This document shows, in pieces, positions 54,953-64,000 of a stretch of DNA of 64,000 nucleotides. Every line of letters starts with the position of its first letter. Positions within the stretch are counted from its first letter, which is position 1. The stretch is from Mortierella alpina (Eukaryota > Mortierellomycota > Mortierellomycetes > Mortierellales > Mortierellaceae), in contig JANATF010000001.1 of NCBI GenBank assembly GCA_029449245.1, forward strand, positions 4,092,001-4,156,000, in the 5' to 3' direction. The notes under the pieces were generated by a model. That model was given only the letters and a program-made list of their open reading frames with translations, was not told the origin of the DNA and made no database searches. The translations under genes were made by a program, and so were the position numbers.

Positions 54953-56857
54953 TGAACCTCAAACGTGGATTGTTCACTTTTGAAGCACCAGCTTTGTATC
55001 AGTTGAGGAAGGGGGGTTTTTTTTTTTTTTGCTTTTTATTATTTGTTCTGGGTTTATCCTGGGTAGCGTGTACTGCAGTTTATGTTGTGAGGTGGAACCC
55101 AGTTTATTTTTTTCAGGAACAACGGGTAACTATCATGCGAGGGTATGCAGACTTCTACCTTCTTGAGGCAGAGTTACTTTCAGGAAACGAAGGAAAGAGA
55201 GAGAGAGGAGATCAGGCAAAAATCTGTGAGGGAGGGAGGAAGGAAGGAAGGGGACCAAAAAAAAAAAAAAAAAAGCACGGACTTATTACTGAAAGCGCTT
55301 TGGGATTGCTGGAACCTGGAGGGGTAGGGATCATGGCACTCTTAACAACGCTTTCAACTAGATCAGGGAGCGAAGCGAAGAACATGAATACAAAATGCTA
55401 AGGAGTAACTCCTAAGTATTCAGGAGGAGAAGGCAAGAGCGACGAAGAACAGACAGGCAGACAGACAGAGCGAGCGAGAGAAAGAGAAATGCGGGGGAGA
55501 CTTTAATTGGCTTTCATTTGCAACCATTGAGCAGCTGGCGAGGATCTCTTTTTTTTGTTTTTTTTTAAACGACGTTAACAACCGCACCTGAAAGAAGGAG
55601 TTGGCAAGAAAAGAGATTGTATAGAAGAGCCAAGTGCTAGGAAAGAAAATAGGAAACAATTACAGTTATCAACCAGGCAAGGGTGGCAATGGGGAATTTG
55701 ATATACGAAAGAGCTGGAAGAGAAGCAAAAGCGAGGGCGAGGAAAGTGAAGGTATGTGAGTGAGTGGTTGAATATGTGAGTGGGTGCGCGGACTCGAGGT
55801 CAGCCATAAAAAGAGTTGGGAGCAAGCGCAAGTGAGCCTCGAAGGTCAGACAAGGAATAAAGAGCGCGAGTCCGTGAGATGTCCTTGGGTAGCTGAGCAG
55901 CTTGACTCCACACCACCCCAAGAGCGCTACTCCCCCCCTTTCCCTTGTCCTCGTCTCGTTGTTCTCGTTCTTGTTTCCGCTCTCCCCTCTTTTATCTTTT
56001 GTTCATCCGAGCCGTTGAGTCGTTCCTTGATGTCCCTCATTGGCACTTTCAACTCTCGCTCCAACGACGCCCTTATCACCGTGTCGAACTGAACCTTGAC
56101 GAACGAGCATCCACCACCCCGGCTACACCTTCTTGCGCTAACGATCACCAAGCGCGGGTCTCGCCCTCTCTTCCTCTTCCTGCTTACCTCTTCCCTTGCC
56201 ATCTTCCTTCCAGCTCATTTCCCTATTTTTACGACCCCCACTTCAGTGTGCGCGACTGCTGTGTAGATTACGAGACAGTTCTAGTGTATGTGCCAGGCTA
56301 CCTGGGTGTGTCAGGGAGGTGTGCATTGTGTCTTGGTGGGACAGGCGTGCCATGCTAGAACGCATGCCTGACGTTTTCCATCTCTTATTTCGCCTGCTCG
56401 CTGTCTTTGCACCTCTTCCTCGCTTCTCTTCTTCTTCCCTCTCTTCTCTCCATCTTCTGATCCACCCACGTCCTCAACCCGCAACCCCCTTCGCGTTACC
56501 TTCTTTGCCCTTCACTTCACTAACCACCCCACACCAAACATCGCCATCCCTTTTTTCTCTCTCTGTCTCTCTCTCACTCTCTCTATCGCTATCGCTCACT
56601 TCATCTCCCCTCTCTCTCTGTCTCTTTCTCACTCACTCACTCGCACCTTTCATTCACTCAGTTTCTCTCTCTATCTCTATCTCTATCTCTCATTCGTTCC
56701 CTTTTGTGTCCGGCCCCACCTTCCCGTCTCATATCCCACCCACCTTCTCGACGTCGACCTCTCGCCTTGCTAATATACCTTTGTTCGCGTCTTGTCAGCC
56801 TCGTCCTCTCTTCATAGCACACCCGCCGATCATTCCAACTTCCACGCACGACCGCGT
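54953..56857. other. 1.9 kb intergenic region with homopolymers and long C/T tract
   Basis: This region contains a T14 tract at about 55017-55030, the possible last exon of the Ser-rich gene (55117-55166) and an A18 tract at 55257-55274. From about 55920 to 56800 the plus strand is strongly C/T-rich, including CTCTCT- and TCTATCTC-type runs around 56550-56700. This is the longest such leader in the window and precedes the RhoGEF gene. Short open frames here lack coding character. No RNA gene is seen. Confidence 0.45.
55257..55274. repeat. A18 homopolymer
   Basis: Eighteen A in a row, 3' of GGAAGG-type purine repeats, downstream of the Ser-rich gene. Confidence 0.9.
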
Positions 56858-59800
56858 ATGCCACCAACACCAAGCTCGACGCACTCCTCCGCCCTTCAGG
56901 GCGCAGATCAAGACGAATACGAACCTGTCATAAAGAGGCGGCCAAACTCGGGCAGTACCGAGCCATCCACCGCTGCACTCCATCGCCTCTCCTTCCCATC
57001 CTTGAACGACTACAAACCACTCTCTTCGCCTACTTCTCCCCCTCACACGTCTGCAACGAACCACGCCCCGCCTACCACGCCGCCTCAGTCTTACACGCCT
57101 CTCACTCTCAAAAGCGTGCGCTTGGCAAAGTCAAAGAGCAAGCTGCGTCAAGATCCCCACATCGGAGTCGCCACTGGCTCTCGCAGGAACTCGCTTCCCA
57201 AAGCAACCCACTCGGCACTTGCCTCTGGAGGTGACAGCTCAGGTACAGGATCGCCTCCCTCGAGCCTACCCCCACCTTTGCCAACACCCTCCTCATCAGC
57301 CGACAGTCCAGGATCATCAGGAAGTATGCTTGCGCGAAGGAACACGGAAGGTTCACTGTTGAGCGCCTTCCAGAATTCCAGAGACCTCTCGCCTGCACGA
57401 AGGCGCGAGAACTCGTCCAACTCAGGTTGTAACACGCCGCCAGTGATGCCTCGACCCATTCTGAAGGACACATCTGCTAGGGACAAGGTTCAACGCGAGA
57501 GTTGGATGTCAGAGGCGGTGGGCACACTACCCTCTGGAAATTATGCGTCAGGACTTGGCCGGCCTTCTAGCAATGGACAATCACCTTCGCCGATCGCACC
57601 ACCCAAGAGCCTCGCCAGGAACAACAGCTCTAGTAAGCGGCAATCTAGACTCCCTCGGATGTCGATTCCAGACTATGATCAAGATGCCCTCACGCCCAAG
57701 CCTCGGCAAGGAAATGGCGGATACGGACCCGACTATAAACCACGGAGACAGAGTGGCGGTCCAGGACATTTGCTTTATGCTTTCGATCGAAATGCGTCCA
57801 GTGCAGAATTTGAGAGCGAGGACTATGATGATAGCGACCAAGAGGATGCCCAGATTCACTCCCAGCATCTACAGGAGCAGTACTCGAGGCTGCAGAGGTC
57901 GCATAGCCGCCAATCCACAGTAGAGGCAGGAGAGGAAGGTGCTCCCATCTCCAAGAAACCCCAGCGAAAGTCTCTAGGGGACGAGCTCGATGTGCCTCCA
58001 GTACCAGAAAAGAGTTCGCAGAGGAAGAGGGTCTCGACCATGGGCTCGACGACTCTCCCAACACTATCGCCTTCCCTCTCTGCAGCGTTGACCGCTGCGA
58101 CCAACAGTGCCGCATCTGCGTCCGAAACGCTCTCGTCGATCGTGCGGTCCAACCACCCGCCTCCAAAGGATCGTAGTCGGCCTTATGGCTCTGTAGGCGC
58201 TAATTCGCTGAGCTTTGAGCCGTTGTTTGCGCTCAAGGACAACAACAGCAACAACAACCTGAGACCAGCGCAAAGTGCAGGACACCTGCAAGTGGGGAAC
58301 AAGGATGCATCTGCCAAGCGGCTGTCGGCGGCAGTTTCAGATGCGGACGGGTACGCGGCTTTGCTGACAGTGGATCCTAGTCAACAAGGTGTCTCTATTC
58401 TGGACATCAGCAAGAGGGAGCTGACCGAGATCCCGCCAGGTCTGCCGGAATGTAAGCTCATCTATGGCTATTAGTGCCTCGCTATATGATATGACCACGA
58501 GCGCGCTGAATGAGAAACAACTTGGTCCCTCACACACATACCCACTTACTCACCCTTGTCGCTCTCTCACTCTCTTTCTCTCTCCTTGTTGTCTTTTCAC
58601 TCATGACTCGCCATTAACACGAATAATAGCCATTACGCATTTGCGCCTGGCTTACAACATGATCCAAGTCCTCGCGCCGATCTCCAGTCTCACGACTCTA
58701 AACAACTTGCAGGTCCTTGATCTCTGCGACAATCAACTGGTCCTCTTACCATCGGAGATTGGACTATTGACCAAGCTGAAGGAACTGTACTTGTCCAACA
58801 ACAAGTTGTCCAAGTTGCCCGACACGATCCAGAAGATGGCTCGGTTAGAGGTGCTCGATATCCGCAACAACCAGTTCTACCTTCTTAGTAAGTTTGAACG
58901 AGCGACAGGTACCCATGGAGACTTTCTGGCAGCTTATTCCGTGCTAATTGGACTAACCCGACCATTGAACTGCACGTATAGATCCTGCGCTGGCAAAAAT
59001 GAAGGCATTGCGACAGCTGGATGTCCGAAACAACCACCTCAATGCGATCCCAGCTCCCCTATGCATGCTGTCCACGACTTTGACAGCCCTGTTGGTGGAC
59101 GGGAATCAGTTTGTGCAACCCTTCTTTGACCTGCTTCAGCCCCTCATGATGGATGACAGCGAATCCATCACGTCTGGCCGTCAGAGTTTCCTGGGTGATG
59201 ACCCTTACGGTGAACCAAACAGTAAAAAGGCACCCTTGTTGGCGGCGAGACCTGTATCCGTGTACGAACCTTGGCGCAGGGAAGCAGCACCCATCTCCAC
59301 TAGACGCGCTGGTGGTGCTTTGGGATCCCCTGCCATGGCGAAACGGCGATCGCATGGCGACCTCATGACGCTCATAGGCTTACAGAGGAAGGACGGAGGC
59401 GCATCCACTGAGGACTTGTTCGCGCTGACTTCGGATCCAGCTGTCCCTCGGTCCAACACCATCTCTGTTTCATCAGGGGCCTACATCGCCTCGATGATGG
59501 GTGCAGAAACCATGAGCTCGAGGAGAGAGAGATCTGTTTCTACCTCGACCATCACCCCAGCTACGGCGGAGCAGTATGCATATTCTCAAGGCTCGAACTC
59601 GCCATCAGCCTCCCACCCGCTGTCGCTCAACAAGTTCTTGAAGTCGATCCGGAAGAGTAGCAAATCGTCTCTTCGGGAATCGCAGTTCTCGACAAGGAGT
59701 GACGCCACCAAGCGGTTCTCCATTGGCAGCGAGGTCGATCCGATGGGCGACATTGAATCCGACCATCAGGATCCCGAGACAAGACTCAACTCCAAGGGAA

Positions 59801-62328
59801 CAGTTTCGTCAATGGGTGGAGTCAACGGGAGACGTGCCCCAGCAGGAGGCATCAACCAATGGGTGCGGGACCGCTTCCACAAGCGGACCAACTCAAACGA
59901 CATGGGAGCACTTTCGGGTGGTCATGCCTCGGTTACGTCGATCAGCACCGAAGCAATGGAGTCCAGCGAAGGCTATACAGTGCGGGACTCTGGATATGGA
60001 GTCATTAGTGGCTCTGCAGGATCCCAATCAAGTCCCTCTCTCAACAGCACCCCGGACATGGCCCTGACGTCCTCGCAGGGCAAGAGTTACGGCTTGCTTG
60101 GAAACCGTTATCAGAACAAGAGCACGGGCCATTTGCCATTCGGAAGCACCTCGGCAAGGGACAGCCAAGGTCTGTCATCCTCGTTTGATCCTGCGCAGAG
60201 AAAGGAGCGTAACTACCGGTACAGCTGCATGAGTATTGAAAGCCAGATCACCCAAGGCACCGAGCATGACTCGGATCTTGTCGAACTGGACTCGGCCATT
60301 GCACGTCATATTCAGCAGCAGCATCAGCACCATCAGCACCGCATGTCGTCGATGCACTCGCCTACTACTCCGCTGCCTTCCTCGCCCGTTATCAGTGGCG
60401 GCAACAGCAACGGATCGCATCTGAACCATTGGAATGCAGGCTCTCCACGATATGGCCAGAGTGCCTCTGCCATCAAACCCTTGATGCAGTATCTCAGGGA
60501 TCTCCATGACCTCGACCCAGACTCGTCCGAATGGGAGGAGGTCTATGCCTGGAGGCGTGTATGGAATGCAGAGCGTTCGACCCCAGTAGGGTTGGGCGTC
60601 CGCTCGGATGACGTGGAAGTTGAAGATGACGAGGAGGATCAGGAGAAGAAGCAAGCCAAGGATGAAGAGATCCGACTCGCCAAGCTGCAGGCTCAAGCAT
60701 CACGCAGACGGCGCATTGTGGACGAGATTGTGACGACAGAGCGGACCTATGTGGAGGGTCTGAAGGGTTTGGTTGAAATCTACCTGACGCCGGCGCTTCA
60801 GGTCATGCCCTCGAGCGACCACAAGGCAGTGTTCTCGAATGCCCGCAGCATTTATACATTCCACACAGACCACTTTTTGCCTGCATTGGAGAAGGCGTTC
60901 CGTGTCACGCCCGAGCCTGCGACGGCTGTCGGACAGGAACAGGACTCTGAAACAGCGCAGACCGTCACCAGCCCGATGAGCCCCGTTCCCTCGACTGGAC
61001 CATTTTCTTCGGCCACCACCATCACGTTGACGACCTCGTCCATCTCTGCGTCCTCAGGACAGGCATCGAACGTGTCTTCGTCTTCCAAGGACGAGACATC
61101 TGTTGAGACGGCGGATTCCGAGGCCAGCAAGAGTCCTTCCACGACAGGACAAGTTGCAGAGGTTGCTGCCAAGCCCGCGGTCGAGGACCGTATCGGCCGA
61201 GTGTTTGCAGAACACGTCGATTACATGAAGATGTACAGCTTCTACATCAACAACTTTGACAATGCGCTCCGGGTGCTTCAGACACAGTTGACCCAGGCCA
61301 AGCACAAGAAGAAGATGAAGGAGTTTTTGAGGCGATGTGCCAAACACCCGAACCACACACAGCTGGCGCTTCAGGGATACTTGCTCTTGCCCGTGCAACG
61401 GATCCCTCGGTACAAGTTGTTGCTCCAGGACCTGCTTGAGAACACATGGCCCGAGCATGTAGATTATCAAGACATTGCCACGGCGTTGGAAAAGATTTCG
61501 TCGAGGGCAGATGAGATGAATGAGCGGAAGCGGCAGTATGAGAATCATGAGAAGGTGCTCCTGGTCCAGAACCGGATCATTGGACAGTACAAGACGCCGC
61601 TGGTCCAACCTCACCGCAAGGTCGTGCGCGAGGGCGTATTGCATTTGATCCGGATCGTGACCAGGAACGTCTCGATGAGCCTGGACAAGGTGGTACCGAT
61701 CAACGACCAATACCAGGAGCCATCGCTTCAACAACAACCACAACAACAACAACAACAACAGAACAATGGCGACTTGACCGTTCATTACCTGTCTGAGGAA
61801 ACGGTCGAGAAATCGTTCTTGTTCATCCTCTTTAACGACATTATGATCCAGTGCAATCCTGTCACGGGCAAGGCTGTGGGAGGTGGAATGAACGGTATCA
61901 ACAGCAACAACGGCAGCAGCGGCAGTGGCGTGAATGGGCATGTCAGCACGGATGCTGCCACGTCCGGATCTGCAGCGGGTAGTGCTTCAGATGGTCGCAC
62001 CAAGAACCTGGAGCTGTGCCGCGTTCTCCAGCTGGAGTCGCGTCTCCACCCAGCCGAAGTCGTTGGACAAGATGGTAAGAAATGAAAAATGTCTCGTCCT
62101 TTATGAGCCCCCACTCTCGAGCCGCTGTAGTAGTCGATGTTGAACTACTCGAAAGGGTTGTCATGGCAACTGACCTGTTCGCTTTGCATTTTTTTTTTTT
62201 TTTTTGTTCTTCAATTTGTGCATCCATCAATAGTTCTTCGGGTGGTCGACGATGCCATGGTCCTTTATCTCACAGGAGACAAGGACGTGATCCACGCGTG
62301 GAAGGAGGATATCAACTCTCGCTGGTAG
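56858..62328 (+). CDS. LRR-DH-PH Rho guanine nucleotide exchange factor (1679 aa)
   Basis: Four exons: 56858-58451, 58630-58887, 58982-62074 and 62234-62328. ATG 56858 is the first in the frame. Residues 1-510 are disordered. LRRs at about 510-665 (LTEIPPGLPE, LQVLDLCDNQLVLLPSEIG, LKELYLSNNKLSKLPDTIQ, LRQLDVRNNHLNAIP) include an exact repeat period split by two introns. After a long Ser-rich linker comes a DH domain at about 1190-1475: EIVTTERTYVEGL (CR1), and LLLPVQRIPRYKLLLQDLLENT, the CR3 helix, in two parts around RIPRY. About 100 Ser/Thr-rich residues interrupt it. A PH domain ends the protein (REGVLHLIRIVTR, FLFILFNDIMIQC, DVIHAWKEDINSRW) with poly-Gln and Ser/Gly loops inserted. It should load GTP on a Rho/Cdc42-type GTPase; the LRRs probably target or regulate it. 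Confidence 0.92.
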
Positions 62329-62712
62329 ATCTCTTGTTACTCTCTGTCCTCCCCCTACAGCCTCGTCTTCTTTCTTCCTCCGCTTCTTCGGTGTCCTCTC
62401 TCTTCCTTCCTTCTATCCCATCCCATCTCCCCCTCCCCCCTCCCGTCCCCATACCCCTCCCTGTTGTCGATTCCGACTGTTAGATACCCTTACGAATGTC
62501 CTTCCATAGGGCCATTACCCACCACCTTCAGCATGCACTGCTTTTCTTTGTTTCTTTCCTTTATCTCTCGTTCTCTTTTTCTACAATATTACATCTAATG
62601 TTCATTCGCGTACAATGGATTTCGCCATTATAATTATTACAATACAAAAAAAAAAAAATCCTGTGTGCAGATGCAGATGCGGATGCGTGCGTGTTCGACA
62701 GAAGAGTAGGGA
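62329..62712. other. Convergent 3' region
   Basis: 384 bp lie between the RhoGEF stop (62328) and the end of the acidic minus-strand gene (62713). C/T-rich sequence is followed by an A/T-rich stretch with an A12-type run near 62646-62658. Only 3' untranslated sequence is apparent. Confidence 0.5.
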
Positions 62713-63532
62713 TCAGGAGATAATGCAATTGCTACACCTCTCCACTTCGCGTGTCTGTGTAACGTGGCCAATGCAAGTATCCTCCTCCTCGTCCTCCTCT
62801 TCCTCCTCCTCTTCCTCCTCCTCTTCCTCCTCTTCCTCCTCTTCCTCCTCTTCCTCCTCTCCCTCCCCGTCTTCTTCTACCTCTTCATCCTCCTCCATTT
62901 CTCCTCCATCGTCATACTGGTCGTTGTCAGGGCATTCTCCATCGCTCTCTCGGCTCTTCTGTTCTTGCGCCTCAAGTGCCACAGTCTCTGCCCTGTCCTG
63001 ACCCAAACCATCGAAACGCTTCATCTGCATCCGCTCTGATTGTCATTCTGATCTCAGGTGTGAATTGCGCCGTCGCAGAGTCGACAGCGGGGCCGATGCC
63101 GAGATCGACTGGTACCGAGGTGTGTCGTATCCCAATCGTTGCTCATGATCCCAGCTAGAATCATCATCCTCCTCGTCTGCAGTCGCCCCATCAAGTACGG
63201 GCTGGAGTCGTTGCAGCTTCATAGTCCACCCCCCATTGTCGTCTTGGTCATCGTTGCCGTTGATATGGAGGCCATAGTCGTCATTATCGTCATCGCTGCA
63301 GTCGTTGCGGGCGCTGAGTTTGCTGGCAAATATAGTACTGAGGTTATGAGCATCTTCGATATCGACCCTTTGGATGCTGCTGGTGTCGTCCACTTCAGCA
63401 ATGACCTCCTTCACCTTCTCGTCCCCCTCCTGCTCCTCTTCTTGTTTCTCATCCTCGTCCTCATCCGCATCCTCATCCTCATCCTCATCCTCATCCTCAT
63501 CCTCATCCTCATCCTCATCCTCATCCTCATCC

Positions 63533-63565
<33 letters not shown>

Positions 63566-64000
63566 AAGTTTAGTGTCGAGTCGTATTCTTGCCTGGTGGC
63601 GAGGATCAATCCTGATGGTGCTGTCTGTGGGGCAGATTCACTCGTGACTGTTGGCTGCGCCGAGTTGTTATCTTCGTTGGTGTCCGTTTCGGCATTCCAT
63701 GCTGCAATGGAGGCCAGTGATCCAACGACACGATTAGCCCGTCGCGGCTGTCCTCGTCCCAGCACTCCAGCTACGCGATCAAGTAGCTCGGTCGAGGACG
63801 ATGACAATAGGCTTGTGGAGACCGAAGCCTCGGTCGCCTCGGCTGTAGATTCTGATTCTCTCCTCAGTCGTAGGGTAGGGTCGCCAGAGCTGCTGCCACT
63901 CGACGCGCCGCTACGACTACCACCTCGACTCATCCCCTCGCTCGTCAAGGGTCTTCGAGTACCATGATACTCCTCCAGAATCCTGGTCAGCTCCTCTGCA
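62713..64000 (-). CDS. C-terminal part of a very acidic protein, runs off the right edge
   Basis: The minus-strand frame is open from base 64000 (no start in view) to a TGA at 63045-63043. It encodes Ser/Arg/Gly-rich sequence, then a Glu/Asp run of about 45 residues, then more acidic sequence ending RRRNSHLRSE. The same frame continues past that TGA for another 106 codons (FDGLGQDRAETVALEAQEQ, then a long poly-Glu run) to a stop at 62713. The likeliest reading is an intron removing the stop. Donor GTACCA at 63115 with acceptor GACAG ending at 62993 gives a 123-nt intron that keeps the frame. Otherwise the protein ends at 63043. No domain is recognised; acidic tails of this kind occur in histone-binding and nucleolar proteins, but that is only an analogy. 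Confidence 0.5.
62780..62868. repeat. TCC/TCT-rich trinucleotide tract (poly-Glu coding on minus strand)
   Basis: About 90 bp of TCC, CTC and TTC triplets; read on the minus strand as GAG/GAA codons they give more than 20 Glu in a row in the acidic protein. Confidence 0.85.
63469..63561. repeat. (ATCCTC)n hexanucleotide then (GTC)n tract
   Basis: About ten near-perfect ATCCTC units followed by nine or ten GTC units. On the minus strand they encode a Glu-Asp alternating run and a poly-Asp run in the acidic protein. The codon-level regularity suggests recent repeat expansion and likely length variation between strains. Confidence 0.9.

Noticed and set aside
63139-63967. Plus-strand frames of 144 and 197 codons (Leu/Ile-rich and Ser-rich)
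   Set aside because: Opposite-strand readings of the Glu/Asp repeat region.
1-64000. CRISPR arrays, bacterial operons, prophage or a secondary-metabolite cluster
   Set aside because: No regularly spaced direct repeats, no polycistronic bacterial signals, and no synthase or synthetase genes; all recognised genes are eukaryotic and intron-bearing or typically fungal.

Overview
This is a gene-dense stretch of a fungal nuclear chromosome. The genes are split by many short introns, mostly 70-130 nt with GT...AG ends and CTGAC/CTAAC-like branch sites. Leaders are pyrimidine-rich, proteins carry long Ser/Pro/Gln inserts, and the recognisable products are ordinary fungal housekeeping and regulatory proteins. 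The gene content (MBF-type APSES factor, CAF-1, SMG6/EST1-like protein, LRR-RhoGEF, MULE transposase) and intron style suggest an early-diverging fungus, probably Mucoromycota and perhaps Mortierellomycotina. That placement is inference. Gene models were built by hand by joining open frames at splice sites so that phase and family conservation agree; 58 introns were placed in 17 genes.

Layout. 1-931: 5' part of a minus-strand gene leaving the window. 3.4-7.2 kb: two convergent F-box genes. 7.6-10.4 kb: a spliced MULE transposase gene with an apparently complete catalytic triad. 10.4-11.6 kb: an AT-richer stretch with no convincing gene. 11.6-16.8 kb: a small His-rich protein, tRNA pseudouridine synthase (PUS3/DEG1 type), a small membrane protein and a BTB-like protein. 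17.0-20.9 kb (minus): SMG5/6/7-EST1 family protein with a C-terminal PIN domain. 21.4-25.2 kb: signal peptidase subunit SPC25 and proteasome chaperone PSMD5. 25.6-27.3 kb (minus): G3BP-like NTF2-RRM protein. 29.3-33.0 kb: a membrane RING-H2 ligase followed closely by a BSD2/NDFIP adaptor. 33.1-36.6 kb (minus): GIS2/CNBP zinc-knuckle protein and 14-3-3. 38.2-41.2 kb: CKS1 and COQ3. 41.3-44.6 kb (minus): CAF-1 large subunit, divergent from an MBP1/RES-type factor (45.4-48.1 kb). 49.4-54.9 kb: a RING protein with an N-myristoylation signal and a Ser-rich protein. 56.9-62.3 kb: a 1679-aa LRR-DH-PH RhoGEF. 62.7-64.0 kb (minus): C-terminal part of a very acidic protein.

Themes. Several genes belong to the ubiquitin system: two F-box, one BTB, two RING, BSD2 and PSMD5. 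Others serve the cell cycle or S phase (CKS1, MBF subunit, CAF-1) or mRNA fate (SMG6-like, G3BP, GIS2). I found no new defence or biosynthetic system. The most noteworthy signals are a high share of GC-AG introns, two MCB-type ACGCGT sites in the CAF-1/MBF divergent promoter, a PIN domain apparently missing a catalytic Asp, a NAGNAG acceptor in 14-3-3, an in-frame TGA in the acidic gene, and the intact MULE gene.
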